Assembly: GCA_910577325.1 (NCBI GenBank)
Contig: CAJTMR010000003.1
Location: 155,851-219,850, forward strand
Length of the DNA: 64,000 bases
From: an uncultured Parabacteroides sp.
GTDB taxonomy: Bacteria; Bacteroidota; Bacteroidia; Bacteroidales; Tannerellaceae
Direction of reading: 5' to 3'
A program made the position numbers and the translations under genes. The notes beneath the pieces are model-generated. The model had not been told where the DNA came from and searched no databases. It was given only the letters and a program-made list of their open reading frames with translations. Positions 35,960 through 43,666 of this stretch are shown here, one piece after another. Each line of letters starts with the position of its first letter. Position 1 is the stretch's first letter.

Positions 35960-36595
35960 TCATTTTGTATACTCCTGCAAAAAAGATACAAAACTCATAT
36001 TAGAAAGACAATCTTTATAAAAATCATCTAACCGATCTTCACACAATTTTTTATCAATCTTATCCCAATTTATTTGTAATAACTCTGCAATTACATTATC
36101 AGGGAATCTATATTTTATGACTTTTGCAGGACAACCCCCAACTATAGCGTAAGCAGGAACGTCTTTTGTAACAATAGAACCAGCCGCTACAACAGCTCCA
36201 TTTCCGACTTTCACCCCTCCCATAATGAGAGCATCAGTTCCAAGCCAAACATCATCTCCTATTTCAATATTTCCTTTTTTGACAGGATCCACATAAGTAT
36301 TACTCTTCGTGATAAGGGTATCCATTGGATAAGTACTTATTGTTGAAATATGATGATCTGCACCTATTAAAAAAACAACACCCTCGGCAATAGAAACAAA
36401 ATGACCAATTTTTAATCGTTCTTCATTATTAAAGAACCTAGCAACAATTCGACCATAGGAAAAATTACCAACCTCTACTAACTGGAATGGAAATAGATTT
36501 CCCATTGTCGTAAAATTATGAGCATTTTGTCTTCGCCATTCTCTTTGGCGAAGACGATTTTTTAAAATCGTCTTACACTTACACCACAAATTCAT
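35960..36595 (-). CDS. Hexapeptide-repeat O-acetyltransferase (CatB-related)
   Basis: A 211-residue left-handed beta-helix acetyltransferase of the xenobiotic acyltransferase class. Hexapeptide turns run through LKIGHFVSIAEGVVF, the catalytic His region is GADHHISTIS near residue 95, and GNIEIGDDVWLGTDALIMGG with VVAAGSIVTKDVPAYAIVGG finishes the fold near 125-170. It probably acetylates a sugar of the surface polysaccharide using acetyl-CoA. The first ~30 residues are unusually basic. The duplicated ugd tail and Bro-N remnant lie just upstream. Confidence 0.85.
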   Translation of the reverse strand: MNLWCKCKTILKNRLRQREWRRQNAHNFTTMGNLFPFQLVEVGNFSYGRIVARFFNNEERLKIGHFVSIAEGVVFLIGADHHISTISTYPMDTLITKSNTYVDPVKKGNIEIGDDVWLGTDALIMGGVKVGNGAVVAAGSIVTKDVPAYAIVGGCPAKVIKYRFPDNVIAELLQINWDKIDKKLCEDRLDDFYKDCLSNMSFVSFLQEYTK

Positions 36596-36635
36596 CTTTT
36601 TCTTTTCCCTTCAACTTCAAGTCACTTTAAATTAT

Positions 36636-36792
36636 TTAGAATCGTACACCTTCTTACAATTCATATCGTTTCCATTCGGAAACTCGGCTTATCCATCATC
36701 TCCCTACGCAATGATAAACAAACCCATTCTCCTCTTGGCATGATTTGTTTTACTTTGGTTCTAATAGCCTGTAATATTTCTTCTTTTTCCAT
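36636..36792 (-). pseudogene. Composite remnant: Bro-N fragment and a 43-codon frame
   Basis: Bases 36639-36677 match 37127-37165 inside the intact Bro-N gene at 31 of 39 positions and read EWKRYEL, stop, EGVRF, stop, a dead fragment of a second Bro-N gene. Overlapping it, 36661-36792 is an open frame of 43 codons starting MEKEEILQAIRTKVKQIMP, which resembles the start of MNT-type minimal nucleotidyltransferases. It then runs out of register through the duplicated ugd tail (36706-36744). It begins 5 bp after the Bro-N stop. I regard it as junction debris, not a gene. Confidence 0.55.
36706..36744 (-). repeat. 39-bp orphan copy of the ugd 3' end
   Basis: It matches 38009-38047 at 38 of 39 positions, offset 1303 bp. 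Read on the minus strand it still encodes ENGFVYHCVGR and the TGA stop of ugd. Together with the in-gene copy it brackets the Bro-N and nucleotidyltransferase remnants as direct repeats. Confidence 0.9.
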
Positions 36793-36796
36793 ACGC

Positions 36797-37636
36797 TTAA
36801 TCCTCTCTTTTCTTATTTCCCAACCTCAACCCGCTCTTCGCGTTCAGCGGAGAAATCACCGAATGCCCCAAATCGCTCTCCAATTGTTTACGGGCTGCTT
36901 CAGCAGCTTTTCCGCCTTGTTGGGCGATTCGTGCGTGTTCCTCAAATTGTTGCGGGTCTTTCTCTTTGGACAACTCCGTAGTAGCGGCTTCCGCCAACAT
37001 ATTAAGGGCAAGCTCGGTGTTCGTCATATTATCGCGGAGGTTTTCCTTTTTCAGGCCTTTGAAACGTTTGTATTCTTTGGAGGTTTTACCGGACCATGTC
37101 TTGTAGATAATATCTGTCAAAGTAGCGAATTGTACACCTTCTTGCAGCCCGTGCCGTTTCCATTCGTCTGTCAAATCTTTACGGATCTCGATGCTTTTCA
37201 GACGTTGGTTGATCCAATGATCGGAATATCCTAATGCTTTATACTCCCTCATTGCCCGGTCAATCGTCAGTTCAGGGTCCTGCATTTCGTCCAAACGTTC
37301 TTTGGCAACCTGCGCCATCCAGAGTTTGAACGGCTCGGCTTTAGGGGACGGGATGGACTGAATCAGGCGGAATAATTGCTCTGTTGTGGCGACATCGGTT
37401 ACTCGCATCTTTCCATCCAACGCTGGCATTTTCAAACCGTGACAATTTGTCACGGTTTCATTACCCTCTTCTTTTAATCTTTGTTTCAGCTTACGCCAAT
37501 AAGCCGCCGGATCCACGCTGTCCGTCAGCACACTCACCACATCTACAACAGAAAAATACCATTCTTCCGTCTCGTCGTCCCAAAGGGTGCGTACTTTCTT
37601 TTCTTCAAAGATTTTGATTGCTTCTTTCTTTGTCAT
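36797..37636 (-). CDS. Bro-N domain protein (antirepressor/DinD-like)
   Basis: A 279-residue protein. The N-terminal ~110 residues form a Bro-N domain (KVRTLWDDETEEWYFSVVDV, then VLTDSVDPAAYWRKLKQRL), a DNA-binding module found in phage antirepressors and DinD-type SOS proteins. The central region (ELTIDRAMREYKALGYSDHW, EWKRHGLQEGVQFATLTDII) and basic C-terminus match the version common as a stand-alone gene in Bacteroidales. The cellular role is not established. It is the only intact gene of a small block bounded by duplicated ugd ends. A 45-codon frame overlaps its start. Confidence 0.8.
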   Translation of the reverse strand: MTKKEAIKIFEEKKVRTLWDDETEEWYFSVVDVVSVLTDSVDPAAYWRKLKQRLKEEGNETVTNCHGLKMPALDGKMRVTDVATTEQLFRLIQSIPSPKAEPFKLWMAQVAKERLDEMQDPELTIDRAMREYKALGYSDHWINQRLKSIEIRKDLTDEWKRHGLQEGVQFATLTDIIYKTWSGKTSKEYKRFKGLKKENLRDNMTNTELALNMLAEAATTELSKEKDPQQFEEHARIAQQGGKAAEAARKQLESDLGHSVISPLNAKSGLRLGNKKRED

Positions 37637-37742
37637 GGTCTTGTTTTTTGAGTTGTTCCTCTATCACGACAACAAACTCTTCTGCTTGAGGTCTTAGTGC
37701 AACAAGTTGTTGGATATTTTCATCATCTAACTGTTGTTTCAC
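37605..37742 (-). CDS. Possible 45-residue protein overlapping the Bro-N start
   Basis: A GTG at 37742 overlaps the TGA of the nucleotidyltransferase remnant (GTGA). The frame runs 45 codons (VKQQLDDENIQQLVALRP, EEFVVVIEEQLKKQDHDKER) and ends 32 nt inside the Bro-N gene. Four-base overlaps of this kind are usual in nucleotidyltransferase/HEPN toxin-antitoxin pairs, but the protein is too short and I see no HEPN catalytic motif. It may be a real coupled leader or a truncated partner. Confidence 0.3.
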   Translation of the reverse strand: MKQQLDDENIQQLVALRPQAEEFVVVIEEQLKKQDHDKERSNQNL

Positions 37743-38012
37743 AACCTGATTTCTTCATTCATTACAAAAAAGGGGGTCGAAATGGCCTGCTCTCCCACTG
37801 CTTTTTCGTATAAACCAACGGGCTGATCGTCACGTTTTCAGTCAATTCCAAATCATAAAGCGGATAAGTAATCGCTGCCACATCTTGATAAGACAATTTT
37901 TCTTTATCAACAAGTCTATATCCGAATTCCCTTTGGCTTGTACCGGAGTAACCTCAGATGGGATAAGATTCTGTTTGACAGCATCGAATTGCAAGATTTC
38001 ATCTTTTATCAT
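37739..38012 (-). pseudogene. Frameshifted MNT-type minimal nucleotidyltransferase
   Basis: Joining three frames gives a recognisable minimal nucleotidyltransferase: MIKDEILQFDAVKQNLIPSE, then AKGNSDIDLL with the metal-binding DxD, a shift into KEKLSYQDVAAITYPLYDLE and TISPLVYTKKQWESR, and another shift into TPFFVMNEEIRL before TGA at 37739. The glycine-serine pair normally preceding the AKG loop is missing. The start codon overlaps the ugd stop (ATGA). MNT proteins are the antitoxin side of HEPN/MNT modules; this copy is dead. Confidence 0.7.
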
Positions 38013-38047
38013 CTTCCTACGCAATGATAAACAAACCCATTCTCCTC
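38009..38047 (-). repeat. 39-bp ugd 3' end within the intact gene
   Basis: This is the in-gene copy of the duplication, covering the last 12 codons and the stop of ugd. It pairs with 36706-36744 as a direct repeat. The repeat boundary coincides with the stop codon, as it does for the glycosyltransferase repeats. Confidence 0.9.
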
Positions 38048-39322
38048 CAACTCCTTCACATCATAAATATTACGGCCGTCCAATACCAGCGGTGTTGCCA
38101 TCAGTTTTTTGACAGCCGACCAGGAAGGCATGCGGAATTCTTTCCATTCCGTGACAAGCAAGAGGGCATCGGCATCCACTACCGCGTCATAGATATCTTT
38201 GGCATAGTGGACGGCATCTCCCAAGCGGCGACGGGTTTCTTCCATCGAGATAGGGTCATATACATACACTTCGCAACCGGAAGCCAATAACTTATCTATC
38301 AGAACAAGAGACGGTGCTTCGCGCATATCGTCCGTTTCCGGCTTGAAGGCCAAGCCCCACATGGCGATACGCTTGCCTTTCAGATCACCTTTGAAATAAT
38401 CGTCAAGTTTGCGGAACAAGATGGATTTCTGATCTTCGTTAACCTCTTCGACAGCCTCCAAGATACGCATACGGTAACCCTTCGACTTGGCTGTTTTGAT
38501 CAACGCTTTTATATCTTTGGGAAAACAAGAACCTCCATAGCCGATACCTGCATACAGGAAACGGTTGCCGATACGTCCATCCGAACCGATCCCCTTACGC
38601 ACCATATTCACATCGGCTCCGACGATCTCGCACAGATTCGCGACATCGTTCATAAAGCTGATACGGGTAGCCAGCATGGCATTAGCCGCATACTTCGTCA
38701 TCTCGGCAGACGGAACATCCATGAAAATCACACGGAAATTATTCAACAGGAACGGACGGTACAAACGGCTCATCAACTCCTTTGCACGCTCGGATTCGAC
38801 ACCTACAACCACACGGTCAGGGCTCATGAAATCCTTGATGGCAGCACCTTCCTTCAGAAATTCGGGGTTCGAAGCGACATCAAACTCGATCTGCAAACCT
38901 CGTTTATCCAACTCTTCCTGAATCGTCTCGCGAACCTTGCGGGCCGTACCTACCGGAACAGTGCTCTTTGTCACGACAAGGAGATGTTTTGTCATGTTGC
39001 GACCGACGGTACGGGCCACTTCGAGCACATACTTCAGGTCGGCACTTCCATCTTCGTCCGGAGGAGTACCTACGGCGCTGAAGAGGACTTCGACCTCGTT
39101 CAGGCATTCTCTCAAATCGGTTGTGAAATGGAGACGGCCGGCTTGCTGGTTACGATGGACCATCTCTTCAAGGCCAGGCTCGTAGATAGGAATGATACCT
39201 TGCTTCAGGTTTGCGATCTTTTCGGCATTTACGTCGACGCAGAAAACTTCGGTTCCCATTTCTGCAAAACATGTACCGGAGACAAGCCCTACATAACCTG
39301 TCCCGACTATAGCTATTTTCAT
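38009..39322 (-). CDS. ugd: UDP-glucose 6-dehydrogenase
   Basis: A 437-residue cytoplasmic enzyme. It oxidises UDP-glucose twice, with 2 NAD+, to UDP-glucuronate. The N-terminal Rossmann motif is IVGTGYVGLVSG at residues 4-15, the E-x-L-x-EG region is NPEFLKEGAAIKDF near 152, the catalytic Cys is in GYGGSCFPKDIKAL near 260, and the C-terminal UDP-binding domain has MWGLAFKPETDDMREAPS near 325. It is first in the minus-strand polysaccharide cluster and predicts glucuronic acid, or a sugar derived from it, in the product. The final 39 bp are duplicated downstream of the Bro-N block. Confidence 0.95.
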   Translation of the reverse strand: MKIAIVGTGYVGLVSGTCFAEMGTEVFCVDVNAEKIANLKQGIIPIYEPGLEEMVHRNQQAGRLHFTTDLRECLNEVEVLFSAVGTPPDEDGSADLKYVLEVARTVGRNMTKHLLVVTKSTVPVGTARKVRETIQEELDKRGLQIEFDVASNPEFLKEGAAIKDFMSPDRVVVGVESERAKELMSRLYRPFLLNNFRVIFMDVPSAEMTKYAANAMLATRISFMNDVANLCEIVGADVNMVRKGIGSDGRIGNRFLYAGIGYGGSCFPKDIKALIKTAKSKGYRMRILEAVEEVNEDQKSILFRKLDDYFKGDLKGKRIAMWGLAFKPETDDMREAPSLVLIDKLLASGCEVYVYDPISMEETRRRLGDAVHYAKDIYDAVVDADALLLVTEWKEFRMPSWSAVKKLMATPLVLDGRNIYDVKELEENGFVYHCVGR

Positions 39323-39421
39323 GATCTTATAATCAAATAAATGTTAGATATCAAGCTTCCAAACAGAGTTTGGGGCACACAAAAGTTCGTCACTCCCATA
39401 CCGGAAATAACGAAAACGCCA

Positions 39422-39450
39422 CAAAGATAAGAAATTGGAATCATTACAAG
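39422..39450 (-). promoter_or_regulatory. Probable promoter of the polysaccharide cluster
   Basis: On the minus strand CTTG (39450-39447, one mismatch to TTTG) is followed after 17 bp by TATCTTTG (39429-39422), matching the -7 consensus. The leader to ugd would be about 90 nt. No flanking inverted repeats of the kind that border invertible capsule promoters, and no UpxY-type antiterminator gene, were seen. Confidence 0.55.
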
Positions 39451-39842
39451 CCTTAAAATCGTATTATTTGTACAAACCTGAATCTTCATAAGGACAACCC
39501 GTGGCTCAAATCAGTTCACAACAGCCAAATATCAAATGAATCCACTGAATGGTTTCAAAGAAATTTGGAAGGAAAAAAATCACAATAACCCCCATTTCAG
39601 GCAATTTCTATTTCAGATAAAATTCCCGCTCAATCAAGTCTGACATTTTGATTGTTTAATCCGCTATTACATTGACAATAAAAAACCGAGATAGGCAGAA
39701 AACAGAAAATAAAAGTTTCTTTGTCACAAAAAACACACGGAAACAAACATGATGAAAAACCTCAACTCCCGGAGAATCGCCTATAAAAAACAAAGGCGAT
39801 GACGAACCCGAATATTGCAAAACAAATCCGGAGCGTTACCGG

Positions 39843-39905
39843 CATGAAGACCGTCTTCATCACTACGACGACCGTCTTCGTCGCCATGACGACCGCTTTC
39901 ATGGT
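39843..39905. repeat. 21-bp tandem array with GAAGAC/GTCTTC dyads
   Basis: Three units begin at 39843, 39864 and 39885, for example CATGAAGACCGTCTTCATCAC and its variants. In the first unit GAAGAC and GTCTTC form a perfect dyad around one base; the others are degenerate. The design matches the 22-bp array at 74-183 although the sequence is unrelated. Confidence 0.75.
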
Positions 39906-40102
39906 TGACATCCCCGACACTTCACAACAATAAAGACCGTGTTCATGGTAAAAAACTGCGCACCTCAAACCCGAACGACCGTTTTTAATAATAAAAAGTT
40001 GGTATTTGCTGTTATTCATAAAAGATACAATCAATAATTAATAAGATTTAATTATACAATAAGAGATTAAAATCAGTTCCAAAACTTCCGTCCTTGGATA
40101 CC

Positions 40103-40137
40103 TAAGAGCCTGTTTAATTTTGTTCAGCATTCTTTAA
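40103..40137. repeat. Half copy of the palindromic element at 14491-14667
   Basis: TAAGAGCCTGTTTAATTTTG continuing to CAGCATTCTTTA matches the reverse complement of the right arm at 14634-14667 apart from a one-base deletion and an end mismatch. Only this arm is present. Confidence 0.75.
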
Positions 40138-40194
40138 TGATGCATCCAACACGGCGGATAAACATCCCCGCACCCCCACAAAGGCCTCGTATAG

Positions 40195-40250
40195 ACCCGG
40201 GTCTGCACCTCTCCCGCACCCAGGTCTCCATACTGCTTACACCCGGGTCT
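40195..40250. repeat. 23-bp tandem array with ACCCGGGT dyads
   Basis: ACCCGGGTCT, ACCCAGGTCT and ACCCGGGTCT start at 40195, 40218 and 40241, exactly 23 bp apart. The first lies in a perfect 12-bp palindrome, AGACCCGGGTCT (40193-40204). Confidence 0.8.
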
Positions 40251-40261
40251 CAAGCAACTTT

Positions 40262-40326
40262 AAAAGCTGTTTTTGACAAAAGAAAAGCCTGTCTTGATGA
40301 AAAAAGAAGCCGTTTTAACATGTTTT
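40262..40326. repeat. Degenerate ~22-bp A-rich tandem array
   Basis: AAAAGCTGTTTTTGA, AAAAGCCTGTCTTGA and AGAAGCCGTTTTAAC begin at 40262, 40283 and 40305. The period is 21-22 bp, directly following the 23-bp array. Confidence 0.5.
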
Positions 40327-40384
40327 GCACCTGTTTCCGGACGGTCTCTGTTTTTATCGTATAATTGATACACAGGATGTTATC

Positions 40385-40429
40385 GTTTTTAACTATGATA
40401 GGTGTGATAGATGAATGATAGTTAAAAAC
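40385..40429. other. 12-bp stem-loop in the ugd/GNAT intergenic region
   Basis: GTTTTTAACTAT (40385-40396) and ATAGTTAAAAAC (40418-40429) form a perfect inverted repeat with a 21-nt loop. It could be an operator or a terminator; there is no gene end next to it. Confidence 0.5.
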
Positions 40430-40641
40430 AGCAACTATCATTCCATAACATATTGGTTTAAACCGATATACAGGAGAAAATGATAGTATGATGGTTGTTT
40501 TTGCAAAAACAGATGAGAGCTTTATGATTTTGGCGCGGTTGCCCTGTAGTTTCCATACACCACCCCTGCTTATGCCTCATACGGGAACCTACTCCAAACA
40601 ATTTCTTCTTGCCAACCGGCACTAAAAATGAATTAATTGTG

Positions 40642-40649
40642 TAAATTTG
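40642..40649 (+). promoter_or_regulatory. -7 element of the GNAT-parE-coaD promoter
   Basis: TAAATTTG fits TAnnTTTG and lies 21 bp before the ATG at 40670. A consensus -33 box at the normal distance is not evident. Confidence 0.55.
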
Positions 40650-40669
40650 CCGTTCAAACTAAATGACCG

Positions 40670-41797
40670 ATGAGCGTAATAATAAAAGAAGTTACCAGTA
40701 AGAAGGAACTCAAAAAGTTCGTAAAATTCAATATCGAATTATATAAAGGCAACCCATATCACGTGCCCGGCCTGATCGAAGAAGAGATGATGACGTTGGA
40801 TAAAAAAAAGAATCCGGCGTTTGAAGTCTGTGACGCAATCTATTTCCTGGCATACAAAGACGGAAAGGTTGTGGGACGTATCGCAGGGATGATCAACCAC
40901 CGGAGTAACGAGACCTGGAACCAGAAACATGCACGTTTCGGGTTTGTCGACTTTATTGACGATATCGAAGTTGTGGATGCCTTGTTCGCAGCCGTAGAGA
41001 AATGGGCGAAAGAGCAAGGCATGAACGCTTTGCACGGACCAATGGGATTTACCGATATGGACCACGAAGGAATGCTGATCGAAGGATTCGACCAGATCGG
41101 AACAATGGCGACCATCTACAATTACCCTTACTATCCGAAGCAAATGGAACGTATGGGATATACGAAAGATCAGGACTGGCACGAGTTTAAGATCTACATC
41201 CCGGACGGAGTACCGGAAAAACATTTGCGTATCGGTGAGATCGTAAAGAAGAAATACGGGTTGAAAATCATGAAGTTCAAGAACGCGAAATCGATCATGC
41301 CATACGCCCAGAAAGTATTCCGTACATTGAACGAGTCGTATGCGCCGCTATACGGGTTCGCACGTCTGACCCAAAAACAGATCGATTATTACATAAACAT
41401 GTATATTCCGATGCTTCGCTACGATTTGGTGACACTTATCGTTCGCGAAGAGGATGACGAAGTAGTCGGCTTCGGAATCTCGCTTCCCAACCTGTCAAAG
41501 GCGATGCAGAAAGCGAAAGGGCATCTTTTCCCGTTTGGCTGGTTCCATCTGCTGAAGGCTTTGAAGAGCAAACCGAAAGTGATCGACCTCTATCTGACGG
41601 GAGTCTTACCGGAATATCAGAGCAAAGGAGTAAACGCGCTACTGTTCAACGACCTGATCCCCGTATACAAAAGTGTCGGAGCCGTTTATGCGGAAAGCAA
41701 TCCGGAACTGGAAACAAACAATGCCGTACAGGCTCAGTGGGATTATTTCAAACGTGAACATCACAAGACAAGAAGAGCTTTTATAAAACAATTATAA
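40670..41797 (+). CDS. GNAT-like acetyltransferase superfamily protein (YghO-like)
   Basis: A 375-residue protein with two GNAT-like halves. FLAYKDGKVVGRIAGMINH near residue 65 and LYLTGVLPEYQSKGVNALL near 310 fit the acetyl-CoA-binding strand-loop-helix, and LHGPMGFTDMDHEGMLIEGF near 120 is typical of this conserved Bacteroidetes family. The substrate is unknown. It is followed 3 bp later by the topoisomerase gene and probably heads an operon with it and coaD. Confidence 0.7.
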   Translation: MSVIIKEVTSKKELKKFVKFNIELYKGNPYHVPGLIEEEMMTLDKKKNPAFEVCDAIYFLAYKDGKVVGRIAGMINHRSNETWNQKHARFGFVDFIDDIEVVDALFAAVEKWAKEQGMNALHGPMGFTDMDHEGMLIEGFDQIGTMATIYNYPYYPKQMERMGYTKDQDWHEFKIYIPDGVPEKHLRIGEIVKKKYGLKIMKFKNAKSIMPYAQKVFRTLNESYAPLYGFARLTQKQIDYYINMYIPMLRYDLVTLIVREEDDEVVGFGISLPNLSKAMQKAKGHLFPFGWFHLLKALKSKPKVIDLYLTGVLPEYQSKGVNALLFNDLIPVYKSVGAVYAESNPELETNNAVQAQWDYFKREHHKTRRAFIKQL

Positions 41798-41800
41798 TCT

Positions 41801-43666
41801 ATGGACGAACTAAATTCAACAATGCAACAGCCGACAGCGTACAACGATGACGACATCAAAACGCTTGACTGGATGGAACATATCCGTCGCCGCCCAGGTA
41901 TGTATATCGGGAAGTTGGGAGACGGCAGTTATGCCGATGACGGTATTTATGTATTGCTGAAAGAGGTGCTGGATAACTCCATTGACGAATATATGATGGG
42001 GTACGGTAAAACCATAGAAGTAACCGTTGAAGAAGGTACCGTCTCCGTACGCGACTATGGCCGCGGCGTTCCGCTGGGCAAGGTGGTCGACGTCTCAAGC
42101 AAGATGAACACCGGGGCGAAATACGACAGCAAGGCTTTCAAAAAGTCGGTCGGATTGAACGGGGTCGGTATCAAAGCTGTGAATGCTTTGAGCAGTTATT
42201 TTCTGATCACCAGTCACCGGGACGGCGAATGCAAGCGGGTGGAATACAGCAAGGCGATCATTACGGAAGAAGCTCCGATCCGTCCGACGGAGGAAGCGAA
42301 CGGAACGCTTACTTATTTTATACCGGACAAAGAGATTTTCAAAGATTACCAATATAAAGAAGAATACATCGAGAGCCTGCTAAAGAATTACGTGTTCCTC
42401 AATTCCGGGTTGACGATTGTCTTCAACGGCAAGAAGTTCCATTCACGTAACGGTCTTGTGGACCTGTTGAACGAAAACATGACGACAGAACCCCTCTATC
42501 CGATCGTTCATCTGAAGGGAGAAGACATTGAAGTAGTCATTACCCACAGTAACCAATACGGGGAAGAATATTACTCGTTTGTCAACGGCCAGCATACGAC
42601 ACAGGGAGGTACACACCTTTCCGCCTTCCGCGAAGCGTTGGGACGTGTCATAAAGGAATATTACAACAAGAACTTCGAATACTCGGACATCCGCGCCGGC
42701 GTAGTAGCAGCCATTAGCATCAAGGTGGAGGAACCGGTGTTCGAGAGCCAGACTAAGACCAAGTTAGGCTCGAAAGACATGGGACCGGACGGTCCTTCGG
42801 TCGGCAAGTTTATCGGTGACTTCATCAAGAAAGAGCTGGACAACTACCTGCACAAGAACGCGGAGACATCGGATGCCCTGCTACGCAAAATCCAGGAATC
42901 GGAAAAAGAACGTAAAGCGATCGCCGGCGTGACCAAACTGGCCCGCGAACGTGCGAAGAAAGCCAACCTGCACAACAAGAAGCTGCGCGATTGCCGTATC
43001 CACCTGAACGACACGAAAGGCGACAATCTGGAAGACAGTTGCATCTTCATCACCGAGGGAGACTCGGCAAGCGGTTCCATCACCAAAAGCCGTGATCCGA
43101 ACTTGCAGGCCGTATTCAGCCTTCGCGGTAAACCGTTAAACAGTTTCGGACTGACGAAGAAGATCGTGTACGAGAACGAAGAATTCAACTTGCTACAGGC
43201 TGCATTGAACATTGAGGACGGATTGGAAGGTTTACGTTACAATAAGGTGATCATCGCGACTGATGCCGATGTGGACGGCATGCATATCCGCCTGTTGCTG
43301 ATTACCTTCTTCCTTCAATTCTTTCCTGACCTGATTAAGCGGAATCATGTGTATATCCTGCAAACACCGTTGTTCCGTGTACGCAATAAACAGAAAACCT
43401 GGTATTGCTACAGTGAAGAAGAACGTGTAAACGCAATCGCTGCCGCCGGAAAAAATGCCGAGATCACCCGGTTCAAAGGTTTGGGAGAGATCTCGCCGGA
43501 CGAGTTCAAGCATTTTATCGGAAAAGATATCCGCCTGGACCCGGTCACGATGAAGAAAGAAGACCTTGTCAAAGATATGCTGGAGTTCTATATGGGCAAG
43601 AATACCATGGAACGACAGAACTTTATTATAGATAATTTAGTTGTAGAAGAAGATGTCGTCAATTGA
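41801..43666 (+). CDS. parE: Type IIA topoisomerase B subunit (topoisomerase IV, ParE-like)
   Basis: A 621-residue ATPase subunit. The GHKL domain is at the N-terminus (RRPGMYIGKLGD, EVLDNSIDEYMMGYG, NGVGIKAVNALS near residue 122). A transducer domain follows, then the TOPRIM domain (CIFITEGDSASGSITKSRDP near 415 and ATDADVDGMHIRLLLITFF near 485) and the C-terminal tail. The size and the RDPNLQAVFSLRGKPLN stretch fit ParE, not GyrB. The ParC partner is not in the window. The end overlaps coaD by 14 bp. Confidence 0.9.
   Translation: MDELNSTMQQPTAYNDDDIKTLDWMEHIRRRPGMYIGKLGDGSYADDGIYVLLKEVLDNSIDEYMMGYGKTIEVTVEEGTVSVRDYGRGVPLGKVVDVSSKMNTGAKYDSKAFKKSVGLNGVGIKAVNALSSYFLITSHRDGECKRVEYSKAIITEEAPIRPTEEANGTLTYFIPDKEIFKDYQYKEEYIESLLKNYVFLNSGLTIVFNGKKFHSRNGLVDLLNENMTTEPLYPIVHLKGEDIEVVITHSNQYGEEYYSFVNGQHTTQGGTHLSAFREALGRVIKEYYNKNFEYSDIRAGVVAAISIKVEEPVFESQTKTKLGSKDMGPDGPSVGKFIGDFIKKELDNYLHKNAETSDALLRKIQESEKERKAIAGVTKLARERAKKANLHNKKLRDCRIHLNDTKGDNLEDSCIFITEGDSASGSITKSRDPNLQAVFSLRGKPLNSFGLTKKIVYENEEFNLLQAALNIEDGLEGLRYNKVIIATDADVDGMHIRLLLITFFLQFFPDLIKRNHVYILQTPLFRVRNKQKTWYCYSEEERVNAIAAAGKNAEITRFKGLGEISPDEFKHFIGKDIRLDPVTMKKEDLVKDMLEFYMGKNTMERQNFIIDNLVVEEDVVN

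Larger units (their letters stand above)
39451..40641. other. 1.2-kb intergenic region rich in short repeats
   Basis: No credible gene is seen between the ugd promoter and the GNAT gene promoter. The region holds a 21-bp array (39843-39905), a half copy of the palindromic element (40103-40137), a 23-bp array (40195-40250), a degenerate ~22-bp A-rich array (40262-40326) and a 12-bp stem (40385-40429) within a cluster of CTATCAT-like half-sites that continues to about 40495. A 90-codon minus-strand frame at 39762-40034 is largely made by the 21-bp array and is not regarded as a gene. Confidence 0.6.

Noticed and set aside
39323..39480. Invertible capsule promoter
   Set aside because: No inverted repeat pair flanking the proposed promoter could be found by eye, and no invertase gene is in the window.
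39762..40034. Minus-strand frame of 90 codons
   Set aside because: Its repetitive Met/Val/Thr stretch is produced by the 21-bp DNA array; no ribosome-binding site or homology is apparent.
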